From positions 1-7,268 of the forward strand of contig CALVOD010000066.1 of the NCBI GenBank assembly GCA_944350065.1: DNA of 7,268 nt. The letters are read 5' to 3'. The stretch's first letter is position 1. Each line of letters opens with the position of its first letter. The position numbers were made by a program, and so were the translations under genes. The notes below the pieces were generated by a model. The model worked only from the letters and a program-made list of their open reading frames with translations, had not been told where the DNA came from and did not search any database. Below are positions 1 through 5,375 of this stretch, piece after piece. Origin of the DNA: an uncultured Clostridia bacterium. Lineage in GTDB: Bacteria; Bacillota; Clostridia; Christensenellales; DTU072.

Positions 1-225
1 ACCGAGGTCAAAGCGGGCGAAAAGCTGTGCGAAGTGGAATCCGTGAAAGCGGCTTCGGAAATATTTTCGCCTGTCGGCGGCGTGATAACCGCCGTTAATA
101 CCGAACTCGAGGACGCGCCGGAACTTATCAATTCCGACGCTATGGCGGCGTGGATATGTAAGATAAAAATCGACGGGCTCAACGCGGAGCTTATGGACGA
201 GAAAGTGTATAAGGCGGGGCTTTAA
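1..225 (+). CDS. gcvH: Glycine cleavage system H protein, C-terminal part (5' end outside window)
   Basis: GcvH is the small lipoylated carrier of the glycine cleavage system. It takes the aminomethyl group from the P-protein and presents it to the T-protein, GcvT. The reading frame is open from base 1 and gives 74 residues before TAA, against roughly 125-130 for a full H protein, so only the C-terminal part is present. The lipoyl-attachment segment is plain: ESVKAAS, with the acceptor lysine encoded at 46-48. The family's APELIN-like stretch and the W-I-C-K-I-K strand follow. A GTG at 34 lies inside the conserved domain (the valine just before ESVKAAS) and is not a real start. The stop is followed after one base by gcvPA, which indicates a common transcript. 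I see nothing odd in the visible part. The identification rests on the lipoyl motif and on the following genes. Confidence 0.95.
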   Translation, partial: TEVKAGEKLCEVESVKAASEIFSPVGGVITAVNTELEDAPELINSDAMAAWICKIKIDGLNAELMDEKVYKAGL

Positions 226-226
226 G

Positions 227-1537
227 ATGTCCGACTATATACCGGTTACCGCGCGGGAGCGCGCGGAGATGCTCGCCGCGATAGGCGTGAAAAGCGTCGA
301 TGAACTTTTCGAGGATATTCCCGCAGGGCTGAGGGCGGGCGCTCTTGCGTTGCCCGAGGGACTTTCGCAGCAGGAAGTTTACGAGAAATTTAAGAATATC
401 GCTTCCGAAAACCGTTTATACCGCAGCTATATGCGAGGAGCGGGCGCGTACAGGCATTATATCCCGAGCGTGGTGAAGGCGATCGCTTCGCGCAGCGAAT
501 TCGTGACCGCGTATACCCCGTATCAGGCGGAAATGTCGCAGGGCGTGCTCAAAGCGATGTTCGAATATCAGACGTATATATGTCTTCTGACCGGAATGGA
601 CGTGTCGAACGCAAGTCTTTACAACGGCGCCACCGCGGCTGCGGAAGCGGCTTTGATGACCAAGGACCGCGGCCGTTATAAAGTATTCGTAACCGACAAC
701 GTGAGACCGGACGTTCTCGCCGTGATGAAAACTTATCTCACCGCCAAAGGTATGGAATTGAACGTAATTCCGTCCGAAGACGGCGCGACCGACGTAAGCG
801 CGCTGAAAGCGCTTCTCGACGCCTCCGCTGCGGCGGTTTATGCGGAGCAGCCCAACTATTTCGGGATTGTCGAGGATCTCGAGGCGATAGGCGAGACGGC
901 GCACGCTGCGGGAGCGAAATTCATAGCGGGGTGCAATCCGATATCGCTCGCCCTTCTGAAAACGCCCGCCGAGTGCGGCGCGGATATAGCGGTGGGCGAA
1001 GGTCAGCCGCTCGGTATGAGCCTTGCGTTCGGCGGACCTTACCTCGGTTTCCTTGCTTGCAAGGAAAAGGAAGTGCGTAAAATCCCCGGCAGAATAGTGG
1101 GCGAAACGGTGGATAAGGATATGCGTAAGGCGTACGTACTCACTTTACAGCCGCGCGAACAGCATATCAAGAGAGAACGCGCTTCGTCGAATATATGTTC
1201 GAACGAAGCGTTGTGCGCGCTTACCGCAACGGTATATATGAGCGCCATGGGCAAAGAAGGTATGCGCGAAGTGGCTTCGGCGTGTCTTTCTTACGCGCAT
1301 TACGCGGCGCGCAAGTTTACGGAAGCGGGGCTCGAATTGCGTTATAAAGGCGAATTCTTCCACGAATTCGTTACCGCGGCGGAAGGCGCTTCGGACAAAA
1401 TTCTTACCGCGCTCGACGCGCGCGGCATTCTGGGCGGGCTCAAACTGAACGACGACGAATTGCTGTGGTGCTTCACCGAGCTTAATTCCAAAGAAGATAT
1501 AAACGAAGCGGCAACGCTTATCGGAGGCGCGTTATGA
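227..1537 (+). CDS. gcvPA: Glycine dehydrogenase (decarboxylating), subunit 1
   Basis: This is the N-terminal-half subunit of the split P-protein. With GcvPB it catalyses PLP-dependent decarboxylation of glycine and transfer of the aminomethyl group to lipoyl-GcvH. The 436 residues match the family's usual length. Recognisable family stretches are the N-terminal YIPVT...EMLAAIGVKSVDELF, the FEYQTYICLLTGMDVSNASLYNGATA region, GEGQPLGMSLAFGGPYLGF, GRIVGET (288-294), LQPREQHIKRE (307-317) and SSNICSN (320-326). The PLP lysine is not here; it is in GcvPB. The ATG lies one base after the gcvH stop, and the first residues already match the family N-terminus. The upstream Shine-Dalgarno is only G-rich (AAGGCGGGG, 209-217), so translation probably depends on reinitiation after gcvH. 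The separate PA/PB form is typical of Firmicutes, Thermotogae and archaea, whereas Escherichia coli has one fused gcvP. The gene overlaps gcvPB by 4 nt. Confidence 0.97.
   Translation: MSDYIPVTARERAEMLAAIGVKSVDELFEDIPAGLRAGALALPEGLSQQEVYEKFKNIASENRLYRSYMRGAGAYRHYIPSVVKAIASRSEFVTAYTPYQAEMSQGVLKAMFEYQTYICLLTGMDVSNASLYNGATAAAEAALMTKDRGRYKVFVTDNVRPDVLAVMKTYLTAKGMELNVIPSEDGATDVSALKALLDASAAAVYAEQPNYFGIVEDLEAIGETAHAAGAKFIAGCNPISLALLKTPAECGADIAVGEGQPLGMSLAFGGPYLGFLACKEKEVRKIPGRIVGETVDKDMRKAYVLTLQPREQHIKRERASSNICSNEALCALTATVYMSAMGKEGMREVASACLSYAHYAARKFTEAGLELRYKGEFFHEFVTAAEGASDKILTALDARGILGGLKLNDDELLWCFTELNSKEDINEAATLIGGAL
1523..1537 (+). promoter_or_regulatory. Ribosome binding site and ATGA stop/start overlap of gcvPB
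   Basis: GGAGG at 1523-1527 sits six bases before the ATG at 1534, inside the last codons of gcvPA. The gcvPA stop TGA (1535-1537) shares bases with this ATG. The arrangement supports the chosen gcvPB start and translational coupling that keeps the two P-protein subunits in balance; the coupling is inference. Confidence 0.8.
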
Positions 1538-2970
1538 GCGAGAAACTTATATTCGAGAGAAACTCTCACGGCGCGCGCGCCGCGACGATAAGAAAGCCCG
1601 ACGTGCCCGAATACGAGCCCTCCTTCGCGTTAAGGGAAACCTTCGATTTTCCCGAGCTTACGGAAGTAGCCATAGTAAGGCATTATACCGCGCTTTCGCG
1701 GGAAGCGTTCGGCGTGGATAACGGATTTTATCCGCTCGGCTCCTGCACGATGAAATACAATCCCAAGCTCGACGAGGAAATAGCGGCGCTCGAAGGCTTT
1801 ACCGATATTCACCCGTTGGCTCCCGAGAAGTCCGCGCAAGGCTCGCTCGCCGTTATGTACGGATTGAGCGAGGCGCTCAAAGAGATAACCGGAATGGACG
1901 CGGTCACGTTGCAGCCGGCGGCGGGCGCGCACGGCGAGTATACCGGTTTAAGCGTAATAGGGGCGTACCACAAGGGCAGGGGCGATACCGCGCGTAAAAA
2001 AATAATCGTGCCCGACAGTGCGCACGGCACCAACCCCGCAAGCGCCGCGATGGCGGGCTTCGAAGTGGTCAATATTCCTTCCGACGAGGAAAAGGGCGTC
2101 GATCTTGCTGCCTTACGCGCCGCCGTCGGCGCGGATACGGCGGCGCTGATGCTCACCAATCCCACCACTCTCGGCTTATTCGAGAAGAATATCGAAGCCA
2201 TAGCGGACATAGTTCATTCCGCGGGCGGTCTCCTGTATTACGACGGCGCCAATCTCAACGCCGTGATGGGCATAGTCCGTCCCGGGGATATGGGCTTCGA
2301 CGTGGTTCACCTCAATCTGCACAAAACCTTTTCCACGCCGCACGGCGGCGGCGGACCGGGCTCGGGGCCCGTCGGGTGCAAGCGCGCTCTCGCGAAATAC
2401 CTTCCCGACCCGCGCGTAATAAAGAATGCGGACGGAAGCTATTCCTTCGCGTATTCGGCGGACAGCATAGGTAAAGTGAGTTCGTTCTACGGTAATTTCC
2501 TCGTTTACCTCAAGGCTTACGCTTATATTCTCACGCTCGGCGCGGAGGGGATCCGCAGAAGCGCCGAAGGTGCCGTGCTCAACGCAAATTACCTGAAAGC
2601 GGGCATATCCGATCTTTATCCCGCAGAAGGCGGCGCGCGGCATTGTATGCACGAATTCGTGATCTCCTGCTCGCGGATGAAAGAGGAATACGGCGTGAGC
2701 GCTATGGACGTAGCTAAAGCCATGATAGACTACGGTATGCACCCGCCGACGATGTATTTCCCCACGATAGTGCACGAAGCGCTGATGTTCGAGCCTACGG
2801 AGACGGAGGACAAGGCGACTCTCGACGAAGCTGTAGCGGTGCTGAAAGCGATTTACGAGACCGCGCATACCTCGGCGGAAACGCTTACGGGAGCGCCGCA
2901 TAACGCCGCGATATCCCGTCCCGACGAGGTGCTCGCCGCCAAGAGTCAGAAGCTGCGTTGGAAGAAATAG
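1534..2970 (+). CDS. gcvPB: Glycine dehydrogenase (decarboxylating), subunit 2, PLP-binding
   Basis: This is the C-terminal-half subunit of the split P-protein. It carries the PLP cofactor of glycine decarboxylase and works as a heteromer with GcvPA in the cytoplasm. The 478 residues are full length for the family. Conserved blocks in order are YPLGSCTMKYNP (66-77), TLQPAAGAHGEY (125-136), DSAHGTNPASA (161-171), and HLNLHKTFSTPHGGGGPGSGP. In that last block K264 (codon 2323-2325) is the Schiff-base lysine, followed by the glycine-rich loop at 271-278. The C-terminal region contains the family's YGMHPPTMYFP and E-P-T-E-T-E stretches. The start is fixed by the ATGA overlap with gcvPA and by GGAGG at 1523-1527, six bases upstream. 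It is the last gene of the glycine cleavage unit, and a strong terminator lies 62 nt beyond its TAG. No catalytic residue appears to be missing. Confidence 0.97.
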   Translation: MSEKLIFERNSHGARAATIRKPDVPEYEPSFALRETFDFPELTEVAIVRHYTALSREAFGVDNGFYPLGSCTMKYNPKLDEEIAALEGFTDIHPLAPEKSAQGSLAVMYGLSEALKEITGMDAVTLQPAAGAHGEYTGLSVIGAYHKGRGDTARKKIIVPDSAHGTNPASAAMAGFEVVNIPSDEEKGVDLAALRAAVGADTAALMLTNPTTLGLFEKNIEAIADIVHSAGGLLYYDGANLNAVMGIVRPGDMGFDVVHLNLHKTFSTPHGGGGPGSGPVGCKRALAKYLPDPRVIKNADGSYSFAYSADSIGKVSSFYGNFLVYLKAYAYILTLGAEGIRRSAEGAVLNANYLKAGISDLYPAEGGARHCMHEFVISCSRMKEEYGVSAMDVAKAMIDYGMHPPTMYFPTIVHEALMFEPTETEDKATLDEAVAVLKAIYETAHTSAETLTGAPHNAAISRPDEVLAAKSQKLRWKK

Positions 2971-2986
2971 CGCATACGGGCTACTT

Positions 2987-3023
2987 AAAGTTAAAAAATC
3001 AGTCACCTTAACTTTTAATTTTT
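2987..3023 (+). repeat. AT-rich inverted repeat downstream of gcvPB
   Basis: AAAGTTAA (2987-2994) is exactly complementary to TTAACTTT (3008-3015), giving an 8-bp stem with a 13-nt loop. TAATTTTT follows, with a short T run at 3019-3023. It could form a weak hairpin in the gcv transcript just upstream of the strong terminator. With only one G-C pair it would be unstable, and in such AT-rich sequence the pairing may be accidental. I assign no function. Confidence 0.3.
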
Positions 3024-3032
3024 AGAACGAAT

Positions 3033-3068
3033 CGGGCTTTCGCAAACCGTTGCGGAAGCCCGTTTTTT
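3033..3068 (+). terminator. Rho-independent terminator of the glycine cleavage operon
   Basis: A 13-bp stem pairs 3033-3045 (CGGGCTTTCGCAA) with 3050-3062 (TTGCGGAAGCCCG). It contains a single G-U pair, a tetraloop ACCG (3046-3049), and six T residues directly after the stem (3063-3068). This is a textbook intrinsic terminator for + strand transcription. It lies 62 nt after the gcvPB stop and 36 nt before the next promoter, and so separates the two operons. There is no matching run of A residues directly before the stem, so strong termination in the other direction is not indicated. Confidence 0.95.
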
Positions 3069-3104
3069 ATCCGCATAAAAACTTAATATTTGTATGTAAA
3101 AAAG

Positions 3105-3133
3105 TTGACACGACAATATTTGCGGCATATAAT
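3105..3133 (+). promoter_or_regulatory. Consensus sigma-A/sigma-70 promoter of the marR-ABC operon
   Basis: TTGACA (3105-3110) and TATAAT (3128-3133) both match the housekeeping consensus at all six positions and are separated by exactly 17 nt. The stretch just upstream (about 3070-3104) is AT-rich and could act as an UP element. Transcription would start near 3140, leaving an untranslated leader of about 40 nt before the ATG at 3179. The -10 box runs into an inverted repeat (3131-3152), so a strong promoter is probably held down by a repressor. There is no extended -10 TGN motif. The boxes are read directly; the start site is inferred from normal spacing. Confidence 0.92.
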
Positions 3134-3152
3134 TGTTAGCGTACTAACAATT
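3131..3152 (+). promoter_or_regulatory. Palindromic operator, probable MarR autoregulatory site
   Basis: AATTGTTAG (3131-3139) and CTAACAATT (3144-3152) are perfect 9-bp inverted arms around a 4-nt centre, CGTA. The 22-bp site overlaps the last three bases of the -10 box and covers the predicted transcription start. Its size and position fit a winged-helix dimer of the MarR family acting as a steric repressor. Local autorepression is the commonest mode for this family when the gene directly follows such a site. That the product of the adjacent gene binds here is inference. In RNA the same repeat could form a hairpin, but there is no T run after it, so a terminator is unlikely. Confidence 0.85.
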
Positions 3153-3166
3153 GACGTTTCCGATTC

Positions 3167-3171
3167 GGAGG
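3167..3171 (+). promoter_or_regulatory. Ribosome binding site of the marR-family gene
   Basis: GGAGG at 3167-3171 is followed by a 7-nt spacer and the ATG at 3179. This optimal spacing fixes the start, and the encoded protein then begins at a typical distance before its first helix. Confidence 0.88.
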
Positions 3172-3178
3172 AAAGGCG

Positions 3179-3652
3179 ATGGCACGTAAGTTTTTGCGCG
3201 ATATGCGCGAGGTCGACAATATGCTTCATAAGGTGCTTGCCCGCTACAGAAAGGGTAAAGAGCCCCGCGTACCGCCGGGGCAGGGGATGCTTATCGGTTT
3301 CCTTATGAAGAATACGGACAGAGAAATATTCCAGAAGGATATCGAAGCGGAATTCGATATAGCGCGTTCCACCGTGACCGCCACTCTCGACAGTATGGAG
3401 CGCAAAGGCTATATCACGCGCGAAGCGGTCGTGCGCGACGCCAGGCTCAAAAAGATCTCTCTTACTCCCAAAGCCGTGGAAAGCCACAATCGCATCATCG
3501 CAGATCTCGAACAGCTCGAAACGATCATGTTCACCGGCGTATCCTGCGAAGAGGCGGAAACGTTGTTTCACGTAATGGATAAGATCAAGGCAAATTTAAG
3601 TAATTTATATTCTAAAGGAGGTAAATCGGATGGTAATCAAGACAATCGGTAA
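3179..3652 (+). CDS. MarR-family winged-helix transcriptional regulator
   Basis: This is a 157-residue protein of typical MarR length (about 140-160), with no signal peptide or membrane segment. It should act as a homodimer binding palindromic DNA and releasing it when a small ligand or oxidant is sensed. The N-terminal helix is at about 2-24. The winged helix-turn-helix covers about 48-98: helices around 50-60 (IFQKDIEAEFD), the recognition helix ARSTVTATLDSMERKGY (62-78), and a wing containing the family's D-x-R (D87, R89) followed by KKISLTPKA. Helices at about 99-116 and 123-144 would form the dimer interface. The tail (145-157, SKGGKSDGNQDNR) is encoded by sequence that also carries the next gene's Shine-Dalgarno and start. 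The gene is first in an exporter operon behind a palindromic operator, so it is probably a local repressor. Its ligand cannot be inferred, and I recognise no specific named member. Confidence 0.93.
   Translation: MARKFLRDMREVDNMLHKVLARYRKGKEPRVPPGQGMLIGFLMKNTDREIFQKDIEAEFDIARSTVTATLDSMERKGYITREAVVRDARLKKISLTPKAVESHNRIIADLEQLETIMFTGVSCEEAETLFHVMDKIKANLSNLYSKGGKSDGNQDNR
3614..3622 (+). promoter_or_regulatory. Strong ribosome binding site of the first ABC gene, inside marR
   Basis: AAAGGAGGT (3614-3622) is close to a full anti-16S match and lies seven bases before the ATG at 3630. It is inside the last codons of the regulator gene, which continues to 3652. It decides the start of the transporter gene and creates a 23-nt overlap between the two coding regions. 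Confidence 0.9.
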
Positions 3653-5375
3653 AAGCGTCAAAGAATACAAGCTACCGTCCATACTCACTCCGGCTTTCAT
3701 AGTAGTGGAAGTAGTCATGGAAACCGTTATCCCCATGATAATGGCTATCCTCATCGACAACTTCGACAAGGGCATGGAACCGATAATCAAATACGGTCTC
3801 ATACTTGTGGCAATGGCTGTGGTGTCGCTCGTGAGCGGTATTTTCGGCGGCAAGTACGCGGCTATAGCGTCTACGGGACTTGCGAAAAATCTCAGACAGG
3901 ATATGTACTTTGCTCTTCAGGAGTTCTCATTCCGCGAGATAGACAATTTTTCGGCGTCTTCGCTCGTCACGCGTATGACGACCGACGTCACTAACGTGCA
4001 AAACGCTTATCAGATGATAATCCGCGGCGCGATAAGAACGCCGCTTATGCTGATATTCGCTTTCGCAATGAGCTTCAGTATCAACTGGAAGATAGCGCTC
4101 ATATTCCTTGCCGTAGTGCCCGTGCTCGGAGGCGCGCTCGCATTGATCATTATTAAAGTGCTTCCGTTTTTCCGTAAGATATTCAAGCGTTACGACGCCT
4201 TCAACAATTCCGTTCAGGAGAACGTACGCGGTATCCGCGTCGTCAAGGCGTTCGTGAGAGAGGACTACGAGAAGGAGAAATTCGGCACCGCGGTCGAGCG
4301 CGTAAGGAGCGATTTTACTTACGCTGAGAAGATCCTCGCGCTCAATAACCCCATAATGATGTTTGCCATATACGCGGTCATCATGGTAGTGGCGTCTTAC
4401 GGTTCCACGCTGATTATCGACACCAAGGAAACGGAGCTTACGACGGGACAGCTTTCCGCGCTCATCGGTTACGCGACGCAGATAATGAGCTCGATGATGA
4501 TGCTCTCGATGATAATGGTCATGATAACGATGTCCATCGAATCCGGCAAGCGTATCACCGAGGTGCTTACCCGTCAACCTTCTCTCGTTTCTCCCGAGAA
4601 CGGCGTTAAAGAAGTAACTAACGGCGACATATCTTTCCGCGACGTGAATTTCCGTTATTCCGAAAAGGCGGAGCGCAACGCGCTCGAAGACATTAACCTC
4701 GAGATTAAATCGGGTATGACCGTAGGAATCATAGGCGGAACGGGCTCGTCGAAATCGACGCTTATTCAGCTTATACCGAGGCTTTACGACGTGTCGGAAG
4801 GCGAATTGCTCGTAGGAGGCAGGAACGTCAAGGAATACGATCTTGCGGCGCTGCGCGACGCGGTGTCGGTGGTATTGCAAAAGAACGTACTGTTTGCGGG
4901 CACGATAAAAGAGAACCTGAGGTGGGGTAACAAATACGCCACCGACGAAGAAATCGAACGCGTATGCAAGTTGGCGCAGGCGCACGAATTTATCGAAGAA
5001 ATGCCCGACAAATACGACACGTTCATCGAGCAGGGAGGCACCAACGTCTCCGGCGGACAGAAACAGCGTCTGTGCATAGCCCGCGCCCTTCTCAAGAAGC
5101 CCAAGATACTTATTCTTGACGACTCCACGTCAGCGGTGGATACTAAGACCGACGCGCTTATCCGTAAGGCAATGCGCGACGAAATCCCCGACACGACCAA
5201 GATAATCATAGCGCAGCGCGTGGTTTCCGTGGAAGACGCAGACCTTATTCTCGTAATGAGCGGCGGCAAAATAGTCGACAAGGGAAATCACGAGGAGCTT
5301 ATGAAAACTTCCGCAATTTACCGCGAAGTATACGAAACGCAATCCGGCGGAAAGGAGGAAGAGGAAAATGCCTAG
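3630..5375 (+). CDS. ABC exporter half-transporter, degenerate-site subunit
   Basis: This is a 581-residue fusion of a six-helix membrane domain and an ATPase domain, the usual length for type IV (B-family) exporters. Likely helices are at about 17-42, 54-73, 133-152, 155-176, 241-263 and 279-303, with the coupling segment QENVRGIRVVKAF at 196-208. In the ATPase domain, Walker A is GGTGSSKST (369-377), with Ser374 where Gly is usual before Lys375. The Q-loop glutamine is Q417 and the signature VSGGQ (473-477) is intact. Walker B is LILDD, with Asp498 replacing the catalytic Glu, and the H-loop has Gln529 instead of His. Such a subunit would be a poor ATPase alone and needs a partner, which is encoded directly downstream. 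It resembles TM287 and BmrC-type subunits; the drug or peptide substrate is unknown. Its acidic tail KEEEENA is encoded by the next gene's Shine-Dalgarno region. Confidence 0.95.
   Translation: MVIKTIGKSVKEYKLPSILTPAFIVVEVVMETVIPMIMAILIDNFDKGMEPIIKYGLILVAMAVVSLVSGIFGGKYAAIASTGLAKNLRQDMYFALQEFSFREIDNFSASSLVTRMTTDVTNVQNAYQMIIRGAIRTPLMLIFAFAMSFSINWKIALIFLAVVPVLGGALALIIIKVLPFFRKIFKRYDAFNNSVQENVRGIRVVKAFVREDYEKEKFGTAVERVRSDFTYAEKILALNNPIMMFAIYAVIMVVASYGSTLIIDTKETELTTGQLSALIGYATQIMSSMMMLSMIMVMITMSIESGKRITEVLTRQPSLVSPENGVKEVTNGDISFRDVNFRYSEKAERNALEDINLEIKSGMTVGIIGGTGSSKSTLIQLIPRLYDVSEGELLVGGRNVKEYDLAALRDAVSVVLQKNVLFAGTIKENLRWGNKYATDEEIERVCKLAQAHEFIEEMPDKYDTFIEQGGTNVSGGQKQRLCIARALLKKPKILILDDSTSAVDTKTDALIRKAMRDEIPDTTKIIIAQRVVSVEDADLILVMSGGKIVDKGNHEELMKTSAIYREVYETQSGGKEEEENA
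5351..5375 (+). promoter_or_regulatory. Ribosome binding site and 8-nt overlap of the second ABC gene
   Basis: AAAGGAGG (5351-5358) lies nine bases before the ATG at 5368. The preceding gene stops with TAG at 5373-5375, so the two genes overlap by 8 nt. Other ATG codons follow in frame (5383, 5386, 5398, 5407), but the first has the best spacing. Coupled translation fits an equimolar heterodimer. Confidence 0.85.

Noticed and set aside
2176..3006. Long minus-strand open frame (276 codons) opposite gcvPB
   Set aside because: It is codon-aligned with gcvPB. In that register antisense stops arise only from sense TTA, CTA or TCA codons, which this genome uses little. The product is rich in His, Arg and Tyr and resembles nothing, whereas gcvPB is unmistakable.
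3085..3122. Direct repeat AATATTTG (3085-3092 and 3115-3122) around the -35 box
   Set aside because: It is eight AT-rich bases in an AT-rich promoter, and chance is a sufficient explanation. It does not match the palindrome arms.
3131..3152. The promoter palindrome read as a transcription terminator or attenuator hairpin
   Set aside because: It has a four-base loop and 9-bp arms but few G-C pairs and no T run after it, and it overlaps the -10 box. An operator explains its position better.
3151..3156. Second TTGAC motif after the operator as an alternative -35 box
   Set aside because: No -10-like hexamer occurs 16-18 nt downstream; that position is the Shine-Dalgarno region.
3090..3308. Plus-strand 72-codon frame starting in the marR promoter region
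   Set aside because: Its start lies upstream of the -35 box and it has no Shine-Dalgarno. It is out of frame with the well-supported regulator gene that covers most of it.
3927..4985. Long minus-strand open frame (352 codons) opposite the first ABC gene
   Set aside because: It shows the same codon-aligned shadow effect, a His/Arg/Tyr-rich translation and no domain, and the sense strand encodes a complete ABC half-transporter.
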